From an uncultured Lachnospiraceae bacterium (lineage in GTDB: Bacteria; Bacillota; Clostridia; Lachnospirales; Lachnospiraceae), in contig CAJOQO010000158.1 in NCBI GenBank assembly GCA_905236545.1, positions 1 to 11,977 on the forward strand: 11,977 nucleotides of DNA. The letters are read 5' to 3'. Below, piece after piece: positions 1 through 7,911 of the stretch. Every line of letters begins with the position of its first letter. Positions within the stretch are counted from its first letter, which is position 1. The notes under the pieces are model-generated. The model was not told where the DNA came from. It did not search any database and worked only from the letters and a program-made list of their open reading frames with translations. Position numbers and translations under genes: made by a program.

Positions 1-791
1 AGCGTCGAAAAATAGATGGAGAAAATGGAGATCGGCGCTCCCAGTCCCGACGCGGACTGCGCCTTAAAATCCGTCCGCTTCAGTCCCTCATTGATCTGAT
101 CGAATTCTTTCCGGGAACTCTCCTCGTGATTGTAGGCGGAGACGATGCTGTGGTTGGAGAAATTCTCATCGATATACCCGTCCAGACGGCCGGTGGCCTC
201 TGCCTGGGCAGAGTAATACTTCCCGGAGAGCTTTCCGACGAACATCACCAGAGCGCTTCCCGCGAAAGTCACCCCGATACTGACCAGGGTCAGGGGAACG
301 GACTGAAACAGCATGATGATCAGTGCAGCCACCATCGTAATGGAGCCGCCTCCCAGATAAAAGATCCCGCTGGTCAGATTCTGGCCTACCACACTGGTGT
401 CGTTCGTCAGGTTGGACAGGATGTCGCCGGAGCTCCTGCTGAAATAATAGCTCATGGGAAGGCGGTCCAGCTTCTGATACATATCGTCGCGGAACTTCCT
501 GGTGACGCTGCTGGAGACCACCGTCAGGAGCTTCTGCTCCTTCTGATCCGCATAGAACAGAAGAATCTGCAGAGCCAGCGTGAGGAGGCACATCAGCCCG
601 ATCGCCTTCAGATCCATCGGTTTATCGGAGTGGATCCCCGCTGTGATCATATCAACAACCCTGCCCCTGGCCAGAGGCTCGGTCAGCACAAACACGGTGC
701 TGAAGCAGGCGAACACAACAGCCAGGATCAGGTGTTTCCGGTTCTGCCCAAGATAGCCAAAAAGTCTTCTCAGCGTTCCATCCTTCTTCAT
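1..791 (-). CDS. ABC exporter half-transporter, subunit 2 (partial, N-terminal transmembrane domain only)
   Basis: This gene starts at the ATG at 791-789 and runs off the left edge after about 263 codons, so only the transmembrane domain is visible and the ATPase domain lies outside. The protein begins MKKDGTLRRLFGYLGQNRKH. It has hydrophobic segments near residues 20-38, 65-80, 138-155 and 158-175. It also carries type I exporter landmarks: the LPMSYYF/SGDILSNLTND stretch near 110-130 and the coupling-helix-like run GRLDGYIDENF...IVSAYNHEE near 205-228. The start codon overlaps the stop of the preceding half-transporter (ATGA, 4 bp), and a strong GGAGGAGG ribosome site lies at 802-809 inside that gene. 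This layout is typical of a co-translated heterodimeric exporter. By family expectation this subunit should carry the canonical catalytic Glu and His, complementing its degenerate partner, but that cannot be seen here. The substrate is unknown; context suggests the product of the NRPS/glycosyltransferase cluster. Confidence 0.93.
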   Translation of the reverse strand, partial: MKKDGTLRRLFGYLGQNRKHLILAVVFACFSTVFVLTEPLARGRVVDMITAGIHSDKPMDLKAIGLMCLLTLALQILLFYADQKEQKLLTVVSSSVTRKFRDDMYQKLDRLPMSYYFSRSSGDILSNLTNDTSVVGQNLTSGIFYLGGGSITMVAALIIMLFQSVPLTLVSIGVTFAGSALVMFVGKLSGKYYSAQAEATGRLDGYIDENFSNHSIVSAYNHEESSRKEFDQINEGLKRTDFKAQSASGLGAPISIFSIYFST

Positions 792-2551
792 CGCGGCAGT
801 TCCTCCTCCATGAGCTGGCTCGCAGCGATCTCCCGGTATGTCTGGCAGGCAGACAAAAGTTCGCGGTGGTTTCCCTTCCCCACGATCCGGCCGTTCTCCA
901 TCACCAGGATCTGATCCGCGTCCAGGATCGTCCCGATCCGCTGGGCGACGATAATCTTTGTCTTACCCGGATACTTTTCGTTCAGCCTGTCACGGACCGT
1001 CCTGTCCGTCTTGAAATCCAGCGCTGAGAAGGAATCGTCGAAGATCAGAATCTCTGCAGGTTTGGCGATGGTTCTGGCGATAGAGATACGCTGTCTCTGG
1101 CCGCCGGAGAAATTGCTGCCTCCGCGCGAGACCGGCGCCTCGCAGCCTTCGGAGATCCGGGAGATGAATTCCTCCGATCCCGACGCATAGCAGGCCTCAC
1201 GGATATAATCGGCATCGTTTCTTCTGTCCTCGCAGCCATACGTTACATTGGAGGCAATGGTACCGGTAAAAAGCACCGCCTTCTGCTGCGTCAGGCTGAT
1301 CCGCTCCCGCAGTTCACGGAGCGGATAGTTCCGTACGTTGACACCGTCAAGAAGAACCTCCCCTTCCGTGGCGTCATAAAACCGCGTGAGCAGATTGATC
1401 AGGGTTGTCTTTCCGCAGCCGGTAGGTCCGATCACAGCCACCGTGCTCCCCCTGCTGCATTCAAAATCAAGATCCCTGATAAAAGGTTCCTTCGCGCCGG
1501 GGAAGGTGAACGACACGTGGCGGAAGCAGACCGTTCCCTCTTCCCGGGGCGCGGCGCCGCTGCCATCTTTGACCGCCGGCTCCAGATCCAGAATCTCCTG
1601 AATCCTCTTCACCGATACCTTCGTCCGCGGATACAGAACCATAACCTGCACCAGTGTGCTGAAAGCGCTGATATACATCAGCGCATACGGCGTAAAGGTG
1701 AGCATGGCCGAAAGGTACCCCTCCCTGCGTTCCATCGCCATTCCGTTCAGGGCAATGGCACCGACAATATAGATATAGGGGTACATGATGTTCATGCAGA
1801 GAATAGAACCCGGAACCAGCAGCGCGTTGGGAAACTGGCTCTTCTTTTCCGCGTCATTCAGCTCGTCATTTGCCTCCTGAAAAACCTGATTTGTGGATTG
1901 CTGGGCATTGTACGCGCGGATCACGTCAAGGCCGTTCAGCTTCTGCATGATCAGCACACTGATCCTGTCCGTCAGCTTCTGCAGCCTTCTGGCAGGCGGC
2001 GTCGATTTTACCAGGATAACCGCGATGATGATCGCGTACAGCACAAAGGCGATCACAATCGCAAAGATCCAGGAGCCGGAAAAACTGCTGATCTTAATGG
2101 AAGCCCAGATAAAGATCACCGGAACCTTGACTGCTGCCTGAAACATACACAGAGCAATGGCCTGAACATTCAGAAGATCCGACGTGCACCGGTTAACCAG
2201 GCTGGTGACTGTGACCCTCTCGATATTCTCCATGGAAAGTGTCTGCACCTTGTCAAACACACTTTTGCGGATGCTGACGATGAAGGATGAGATCGCCCAG
2301 GAACTGAGGATGACCGAGGCTGCGGCGGACAGCAGGCTTCCGAGCAGAATCAGGATAATCGACGGAAGACTGCCGTACATCAGCCTCTTATTCACAGCGT
2401 CCGAGGCTCCCTCATTCTGGGCAATCGTCAGAATCCTCTGCATATAGGCAGGAACCTGCAGATCGAAATAAGTCTGCAGAACAATAAAAGCAGCCGCTAT
2501 GATCAGCAGTACAATCCCTGACCTCTTCATCATTTTTAAGAGCTTAAACAT
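788..2551 (-). CDS. ABC exporter half-transporter, subunit 1 (TMD-NBD, degenerate catalytic site)
   Basis: This is a 587-aa membrane ATPase with a six-helix transmembrane domain (about residues 10-310) fused to a nucleotide-binding domain (about 335-580), the usual length for a half exporter. Visible motifs are Walker A GPTGCGKTT (375-383), a Q-loop near Q422/Q423 (LTQQKAVLFTGTI), signature FSGGQRQR (481-488), Walker B ILIFDDS (501-507) and D-loop SALD (509-512). Two catalytic positions differ from an active site. The residue after the Walker B Asp is Asp506 instead of Glu, and the switch position is Gln537 (IIVAQRIG) instead of His. In heterodimeric Firmicute exporters this pattern marks the subunit contributing the non-hydrolysing site. 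The start ATG at 2551-2549 overlaps the end of the NRPS gene by 8 bp, with GGAGG at 2564-2568. The stop overlaps the partner's start, so the two halves are translationally coupled. The exported substrate is not identifiable; lipid, peptide and glycoconjugate all remain possible. Confidence 0.95.
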   Translation of the reverse strand: MFKLLKMMKRSGIVLLIIAAAFIVLQTYFDLQVPAYMQRILTIAQNEGASDAVNKRLMYGSLPSIILILLGSLLSAAASVILSSWAISSFIVSIRKSVFDKVQTLSMENIERVTVTSLVNRCTSDLLNVQAIALCMFQAAVKVPVIFIWASIKISSFSGSWIFAIVIAFVLYAIIIAVILVKSTPPARRLQKLTDRISVLIMQKLNGLDVIRAYNAQQSTNQVFQEANDELNDAEKKSQFPNALLVPGSILCMNIMYPYIYIVGAIALNGMAMERREGYLSAMLTFTPYALMYISAFSTLVQVMVLYPRTKVSVKRIQEILDLEPAVKDGSGAAPREEGTVCFRHVSFTFPGAKEPFIRDLDFECSRGSTVAVIGPTGCGKTTLINLLTRFYDATEGEVLLDGVNVRNYPLRELRERISLTQQKAVLFTGTIASNVTYGCEDRRNDADYIREACYASGSEEFISRISEGCEAPVSRGGSNFSGGQRQRISIARTIAKPAEILIFDDSFSALDFKTDRTVRDRLNEKYPGKTKIIVAQRIGTILDADQILVMENGRIVGKGNHRELLSACQTYREIAASQLMEEELPR

Positions 2552-5486
2552 GGGGCTGCGATTCCTCCATAGATAACCATTCCTCCTCCATCAGCTCCCT
2601 GAGGGTCCTGTCATAGACCGTCAGGAACTCTTCCACAAACGCGCAGGATGCCTTCGTGGATGCGACCTGCGCGGTATGTGTTTCTCCGTCCCGGGAGTTG
2701 TCGATGCCAAGGTCAAATTCCGTGAAGGGGCGGTGGGCCTCCAGAAGCTCCTGCCAGCATTCTTCATTCACCCTCAGCGGTTTCCCGTTCAGGCTGAGGG
2801 GCTCCGGCACGGTTCTGAAGTTCAGGCAGAAGCCTGAACGGATATTCGGATGCTTCCGGATGAGCTCCGGAATATCCACTACATCATGGTAGACCAGATT
2901 CTGATAACTCACCTGAATCCCTGCAAGGTATTCTTTTACCGGCTTTCCCGCTTCCGCAGAAGAACGGACAAAAACAGCCTTGGCCAGAACGCCCTGCGTA
3001 TTCTCAAGCTCCGCGCTGATCCTCCCGTCGTAGACATTCATATAGGCGAAATCCGACTTCCCTGTCATCTTCAGGATCGTCAGCTCCAGCGCTCCCTGAA
3101 AGAGGGTCAGAATGGAGACGCCCATCCGTTTCAGAAAGAAGTCCAGTTCCCTTTTCCGTACTCCCCTGAGAAGCTCCCTTCTGATCAGAGGGTTATCGTA
3201 GGTCTTCTCGCTGAAAAACCCGGGTTTCTGATCCAGCCCCTGATAATACGCATCATAAAACGCCCATGCTTTTTTGAAAAATGACGTTCCCCGGATACTC
3301 TGCTCATAGGAAGCAAGGTCAAAGAGAGAGAACGTCTCCACAGGACCCTCTTTCCCTTCCGTCTTTGCGGAAACGGTATCCATAAAGAGCTTCATGCCTG
3401 CCCCGTCATAGATAATGTGACACAGATCCAGGAAAAGCAGTTTCTTTCCATCCACACAGAGAATGGCTGCGTCAAAAAGAGGCGCGTCCTTCTGCGGATC
3501 TCCGGTAAAGTCTCTCTTTTCATCGAGGCGGCTGCGGCGGAAGGACAGAAACTCCTCCTCACACAGAGTGAGTTCCCGGACCTCGAAGGAGGGATCGATC
3601 TCCGCCCAGTGTTCCTTCATATTGATGCGGGAGCGGTAAACCGGGAACGCACGGACGGTCTCTTCGATGGCATTCTTCAGAATCTCCGTATCCGTATCAC
3701 TGTCCAGCTCATAGTAGACAATCATATCATAGAGATTCATGTTTTTCCCGAGGGAAGCGCAGACATCATACTGATAGTTCTGTGACAAAGAGATCGGATA
3801 GCGGGTTCTTTTCTCCACATGGTCCCTGATCTCCGGCCGCCGGTCCTGTCCGGAACACAGCTCCGCGATCCTCGCCAGAGTCTTCCCCAGCATGATGAAC
3901 TGAGGCGTCATCCCCCTGATCCCGCATGCCTGGGCAAGGACAACCGCGTTCATGGAGTTTCCTCCCAGTTCCAGAAAATTATCATTCCTGCCGATTTTCG
4001 GCAGATGAAGCACCTTTTCCATGGCCCGCGCCACAGCTTCCTCTATGGGGCCCACCGGCTTTTCATAATCCTGAAGCTGCTCTGTCAGATCCGGACACGG
4101 AATGGCCTTCCGGTCGATCTTCCCGTTGGTATTCACCGGGAAGCGCTCCAGCCTGACCAGGACGGAGGGAACCATGTAGTGCGGAAGCTTCCGGCTCATA
4201 GACGCGCGGATCTCTTCCCTGTCCAGAGGCACGGAGGACGTGTAAAAGCCGCACAGGAGCATGGAACCGTCCTCCTGCTCAAAGGCCTTCGCGACTGCGT
4301 CAATGACCCCCGGAGTCTCTCTCATGGCGCTCTCGATCTCTCCCGGCTCTACTCTCTGTCCGTGGATCTTCATCAGCCAGTCCGCTCTGTTTACATACAG
4401 GAGATTGCCGTCAGGAAGGATCCTCCCGATGTCCCCGGTACGGATCGACACCCGTCCGTCCGGCTCGGGATGAAAGGTTTTCGCAGATTCCTCCGGCAGG
4501 TTATTGTACTCAAAGGGGAAGGTCCCCGTCGGCACGATCATGCCGTCCTCCCCGGGAGGAACCTCATTCCCATCCTCATCGAGCAGGCGGATCGTCACAT
4601 CACCCTGCGGCTTTCCGACCGGGGTATTCTCATATTCCCGGTCGATGGGAAATGCACAGTAGGAACACAGTGTCTCCGTCATGCCGAGCTCGTTCAGGAT
4701 CCTGTAATCAGGGGAATAGACCCCGGAAACCTTCTCGCTGGCCGTAAAGACCAGTTTGAGATCCCGGTCCCGGTTCCGGTACAGTCTCAGCATCCTGGGC
4801 GGCATGAAGGCCGCCGTAATCCCGGCCTTCTCATAATAGTCCTCCATCTTTTCCACGTCTGAGCGAACCTCGTCTGAAAGCATATGCACATGGCCGCCCA
4901 GAAGAAAATTCCGGTAATAGTCCACAATGGAAGCCGTGAAGGTCATCGTGGCCGGAGCCGCATAGATGAAGGGCTTCACTTCGAGGAATCCCCCCTCAAG
5001 GTTTCTGAGAAGCCCCTTCACGACCGCCCGGTCCCGGTAGATGATGCCCTTGGGTTTTCCGGTGGAACCGGAGGTATAGAAGATGAACTCCTTCGTATCT
5101 TCCGGAAAGTCCCTCCACGCAGGGTACGCTCTGTCCTTCTCTTCCGGCAGATTCCGGAAAAAATCCTCCTCGACGATGAATTTAATACCTGCATCCTTCC
5201 GGATATAGTCCACCCGGTCCCCGGGATAGTCCGGGATCAGGGGAACCACCACGGCCCCGATCCTGAGTATGGCCAGTTCGGCAGCGATGTATTCCGTCCT
5301 TCTGTCCATGTTGACAGCGACGCTCCCGCCCTCCCGGATCCCCAGGTCTCTCAGCTTCGATGCCGCCCGGCCGGAGAGCCCGTCCAGTTCCCCATAGGTC
5401 AGCGTCCTTGTTCCATCCTGATCTGTGATCGCGGGACAGTCTCTGTACTTTCCCATAATATCCGACAGCTGCGAAGTCAGACTCAT
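2544..5486 (-). CDS. NRPS-like single module: adenylation - peptidyl carrier - condensation
   Basis: This 980-aa cytosolic enzyme has three domains. The adenylation domain (about 5-465) shows A3 FIFYTSGSTGKPKG (134-147), A5 NELGMTET (265-272), A7 SIRTGDIG (347-354), A8 KIHGQRVEPGEIE (373-385) and A10 NTNGKIDRK (452-460), with the expected catalytic Lys456. The carrier domain (about 475-545) has DNFLELGGNSMNAV (502-515), with Ser511 as the phosphopantetheine site. The C-terminal condensation domain (about 560-975) is full length and has the CHIIYDG motif at 689-695. Catalytic His690 is present, but the first His of HHxxxDG is Cys689. A C5-like ENTQGVLAKAVF follows near 828-839. The enzyme should adenylate an acid, load it on Ser511 and transfer it to an acceptor. 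No thioesterase or reductase domain follows, so release probably occurs by condensation onto a soluble or membrane acceptor (inference). At the A4 position FTAS (183-186), Thr184 sits where alpha-amino-acid enzymes have Asp. The start ATG at 5486 has AGAGG 4 nt upstream (5491-5495). No phosphopantetheinyl transferase or MbtH-like gene is in the window. Confidence 0.93.
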   Translation of the reverse strand: MSLTSQLSDIMGKYRDCPAITDQDGTRTLTYGELDGLSGRAASKLRDLGIREGGSVAVNMDRRTEYIAAELAILRIGAVVVPLIPDYPGDRVDYIRKDAGIKFIVEEDFFRNLPEEKDRAYPAWRDFPEDTKEFIFYTSGSTGKPKGIIYRDRAVVKGLLRNLEGGFLEVKPFIYAAPATMTFTASIVDYYRNFLLGGHVHMLSDEVRSDVEKMEDYYEKAGITAAFMPPRMLRLYRNRDRDLKLVFTASEKVSGVYSPDYRILNELGMTETLCSYCAFPIDREYENTPVGKPQGDVTIRLLDEDGNEVPPGEDGMIVPTGTFPFEYNNLPEESAKTFHPEPDGRVSIRTGDIGRILPDGNLLYVNRADWLMKIHGQRVEPGEIESAMRETPGVIDAVAKAFEQEDGSMLLCGFYTSSVPLDREEIRASMSRKLPHYMVPSVLVRLERFPVNTNGKIDRKAIPCPDLTEQLQDYEKPVGPIEEAVARAMEKVLHLPKIGRNDNFLELGGNSMNAVVLAQACGIRGMTPQFIMLGKTLARIAELCSGQDRRPEIRDHVEKRTRYPISLSQNYQYDVCASLGKNMNLYDMIVYYELDSDTDTEILKNAIEETVRAFPVYRSRINMKEHWAEIDPSFEVRELTLCEEEFLSFRRSRLDEKRDFTGDPQKDAPLFDAAILCVDGKKLLFLDLCHIIYDGAGMKLFMDTVSAKTEGKEGPVETFSLFDLASYEQSIRGTSFFKKAWAFYDAYYQGLDQKPGFFSEKTYDNPLIRRELLRGVRKRELDFFLKRMGVSILTLFQGALELTILKMTGKSDFAYMNVYDGRISAELENTQGVLAKAVFVRSSAEAGKPVKEYLAGIQVSYQNLVYHDVVDIPELIRKHPNIRSGFCLNFRTVPEPLSLNGKPLRVNEECWQELLEAHRPFTEFDLGIDNSRDGETHTAQVASTKASCAFVEEFLTVYDRTLRELMEEEWLSMEESQPHV

Positions 5487-5562
5487 GAATCCTCTACCTC
5501 TCTGTGCAATGACGCCCGGTTCATCCTTCCGCCTCTGCCCGGGCCGGCCGCCCCTGCAGATT

Positions 5563-6666
5563 CTACGCTCCGCAAAAATAATTGGAGGCTCCGGCGTGCT
5601 CCTTCAGCATCTCATAAAGGCTGGTTCCGTCATAATCAATGGAAGCCTCCGCGCTTTTCCGGTCATAGCTGTCAAACAGGGTCTTTTCGATAAAGGGCCC
5701 CATGTTTCCGAAATATTCCGTAAACACTTTTCCGACTCCCTCATCCTTTGAGAGCAGTTCTCTCCCAAACTCCTTATACTTCGGAACACAGAATTCGCGC
5801 TCGATCGTCTCAATCTGATAATCAGTGAGCATCTGCCTGTATTCGGGATGCTCCTCAAAGAAAGGCTCTGCGCGGAACACCCTGTCCATGCATTCCAGAG
5901 ACTCAAACATGGCATGGAGGGCACTGATAAAGACTCTCGGGGTCTTTTTCCCTCTGGTAACCGAGTTGACCACTCCCGTCCGGCAGATATAACAGCACTT
6001 ATTCTGCGAGACATAGACATCCGCATGGATCAGATTGTCCAGGATAAAGAGCTGATCCTCCGCGATCCGCATAGCCGGGAAACGGATCTGATGCTCCTCC
6101 AGACAGGATCTTCTGTAGAGCTTTCCGATACTGCTCCAGTGATAGAGATGCTTCAGCCAGCCATCCATCCGGCTCCGGATGTCTCCCGCGAAGTCAGGCG
6201 TTTCCTCATCCAGCGCAGTCTCGGGCGGCACAAACCCATACCGGAGAAGGTTTTCATCCGGGATGGAAGAGAGATCATCCGGCAAAGACTCCACCACGGT
6301 CAGATAGATCTCCGTGGTCGCATAGACATCCGCCTGAAAACGGACTGCCTCCTCATACATGGTTTTGATCGCACCGTCGCGATAACAGTCGTCGATGTCA
6401 CAGAAGCAGATATACTCTCCTTTCGCTTCCTCTATCCCCCTGTTTCTGGCAAGGCCGGGACCGCCGTTCTCCTCCATCTGCAAAACCCGGACCTTCTCAT
6501 TGTCCCGATACAGCTCCCGGGCGTATTCAAAGGTTCCGTCCGGGGAACAGTCATCCACGAGGATGATTTCCATATCCTCCAGGCCCTGCCTGAGCAAAGC
6601 GTTGACACTGGGGCCCAGGACAGATTTGGAACAGTACATTGGCGCAATGACAGATACTTTCATCAT
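5563..6666 (-). CDS. Family 2 glycosyltransferase, third tandem paralogue
   Basis: This 367-aa protein has a GT-A fold N-terminal domain. Visible motifs are VSVIAPMY (4-11), the nucleotide-binding DDCSPDGT (38-45), NGGPGLARNRG (67-77), a metal-binding DxDD as DIDD (90-93) and the putative catalytic-base region AEDQLF (202-207). It aligns without gaps to the two genes upstream for about 340 residues; over the first 100 residues 60 match the 7912-9036 protein (hand count). Family-specific runs LPDDLS (128-133), YHW (175-177) and KTLFDSYD (328-335) are kept. It is the most divergent copy: the shared GED is AED here, and the tail ends SNYFCGA. No transmembrane helix is evident, so it is probably a cytosolic sugar transferase; donor and acceptor are unknown. 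The ATG at 6666 was chosen because it aligns with the paralogues' starts. Its ribosome site (AGAGGAG, 6681-6687) is unusually distant, at about 14 nt. A 118-bp gap precedes the gene and a 76-bp gap separates it from the NRPS gene. Confidence 0.93.
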   Translation of the reverse strand: MMKVSVIAPMYCSKSVLGPSVNALLRQGLEDMEIILVDDCSPDGTFEYARELYRDNEKVRVLQMEENGGPGLARNRGIEEAKGEYICFCDIDDCYRDGAIKTMYEEAVRFQADVYATTEIYLTVVESLPDDLSSIPDENLLRYGFVPPETALDEETPDFAGDIRSRMDGWLKHLYHWSSIGKLYRRSCLEEHQIRFPAMRIAEDQLFILDNLIHADVYVSQNKCCYICRTGVVNSVTRGKKTPRVFISALHAMFESLECMDRVFRAEPFFEEHPEYRQMLTDYQIETIEREFCVPKYKEFGRELLSKDEGVGKVFTEYFGNMGPFIEKTLFDSYDRKSAEASIDYDGTSLYEMLKEHAGASNYFCGA

Positions 6667-6784
6667 TATGGTCTTTTCTTCTCCTCTCAGAAAATGCCGG
6701 GATACCAGTGTCGTGTCTCACTCCTGTTTCGTTGAAACGCTGCACCAGGATGCCGGACGATCCTCCCGGCCAGGTTACAGCTCC

Positions 6785-7891
6785 TTACGGAAGCAGAGAA
6801 TAGAATCCTGACTTCGTTGTTTCCTTCCGTTTCTTCAGGCTTTCATACTGAACGAAGGCCTCAAAGGACGCTTCTGCCGACCTGCCGTCATAGGCATCGA
6901 ACAGGGTTCTTTTCACAAAAGAGGCTTTTTTCCCAAAGTACCCGGACAGCAGGGTATCAAGCTCCCGGTTCATGGAAAGCTCGTCCCGCCCGATCTCAAG
7001 ATACTTCGGGACCGCATACCCGCTCTCCAGTCCCTCGATATGAAACGCCCTGAGCCTCTCCCTGTATTCAGGAAACCTGTCAAAAAACGGGATATCCCCG
7101 AAAATGGCGTCTAAAACATCCATCGACCCCAGGATCGCCCTCACGGCATCGACAAAGACGCCGGGGTTCCTGGTTCCTCTTGAAACGGAACTGGTATTTC
7201 CGGCGCGATAAATGTAAGGCGCTTTCACCTGATCTACATAGACTCCTGCCTTCAAAAGCGCCTCCATCAGGAACAGCTGATCTTCCCCGAGCCTGACATC
7301 CGAAAACCGGATCTTCTCTTTCCGGAGAAAGTCCGCCTTAAAAAGCTTCCCGAAAACAGACCAGTGATAGCGGTGTCCAAGCCACCGCTCTACCCGCTCC
7401 CGGGTGGAACCCGCAAGCTCACTCTTTCCCTCCCGGAGAGACTCTTCCTCCGGAAGAAACCCGACCTTCAGAAGGTTTTCCTCCTTCAGCACAGACAGAT
7501 CATCCGGCAGAGGATCCACTACGGTGAGATAGAATTCATTGCTGCTGTAGACATCCGCGTCAAAGCGCTCTGCCTCCTGCAGCATCTGTGAGACTGCTCC
7601 GTCGACATAAAGGTCGTCGACATCACAGAAGCAGAGATACCGGCCTGCTGCCTTTTCCATCCCCGTGTTTCTGGCTTTTCCGGGCCCGCCGTTTTTCTCC
7701 TGCCTGAATACCCGGACCATCCCGTCTCCCTGAAACAGCTCCCGGGCAAAGGTCCAGGTGTCATCCGGGGAACAGTCATCCACAAGCAGGATCTCCATGT
7801 CTGAAATCCCCTGTCTTTTCAGGGCCGAGACACAGGGAACGAGATACGGCTTTGCTTTGTACAGGGGAACAATAACGGATACCTTCGGCAT
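6785..7891 (-). CDS. Family 2 glycosyltransferase, second tandem paralogue
   Basis: This 368-aa protein begins MPKVSVIVPLYKAKPY. It has the GT2 signatures DDCSPDDT (38-45), NGGPGKARNTG (67-77), DVDD (90-93, the DxD-type metal and nucleotide-sugar site) and GEDQLF (202-207). It is the closest visible relative of the preceding gene, with 64 of the first 100 residues identical (hand count) and no gaps through about residue 340. At the DNA level a 22-nt stretch is identical between 7686-7707 here and 8831-8852 there. The C-terminal half (about 210-368) carries the group-specific VPKYLEIGRDEL and KRTLFDAYDG and is not a domain I can name. No membrane segment is visible. A strong GGAGGAG site (7898-7904) lies 6 nt from the ATG at 7891, and only 20 bp separate it from the upstream gene, so it is surely co-transcribed with it. 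The sugar donor and acceptor cannot be inferred. Confidence 0.94.
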   Translation of the reverse strand: MPKVSVIVPLYKAKPYLVPCVSALKRQGISDMEILLVDDCSPDDTWTFARELFQGDGMVRVFRQEKNGGPGKARNTGMEKAAGRYLCFCDVDDLYVDGAVSQMLQEAERFDADVYSSNEFYLTVVDPLPDDLSVLKEENLLKVGFLPEEESLREGKSELAGSTRERVERWLGHRYHWSVFGKLFKADFLRKEKIRFSDVRLGEDQLFLMEALLKAGVYVDQVKAPYIYRAGNTSSVSRGTRNPGVFVDAVRAILGSMDVLDAIFGDIPFFDRFPEYRERLRAFHIEGLESGYAVPKYLEIGRDELSMNRELDTLLSGYFGKKASFVKRTLFDAYDGRSAEASFEAFVQYESLKKRKETTKSGFYSLLP

Positions 7892-7911
7892 AGATTTCTC
7901 CTCCTGTTTCC

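Noticed and set aside
3819..4862. A 347-codon plus-strand open frame inside the NRPS-like gene
   Set aside because: The opposite strand encodes clear adenylation and carrier motifs throughout; the plus-strand product shows no motif and is a shadow.
5538..5558. GC-rich palindromic stretch (CCCGGG and GGCCGGCC) between the last glycosyltransferase and the NRPS gene
   Set aside because: Overlapping short palindromes in a GC-rich gap, with no T-run and no clear single stem; not enough to call a terminator.
6726..6738. Short hairpin GTTTC-GTT-GAAAC in the 118-bp gap before the last glycosyltransferase
   Set aside because: A 5-bp stem with a 3-nt loop and no T-run is too weak to call a terminator or regulatory site.
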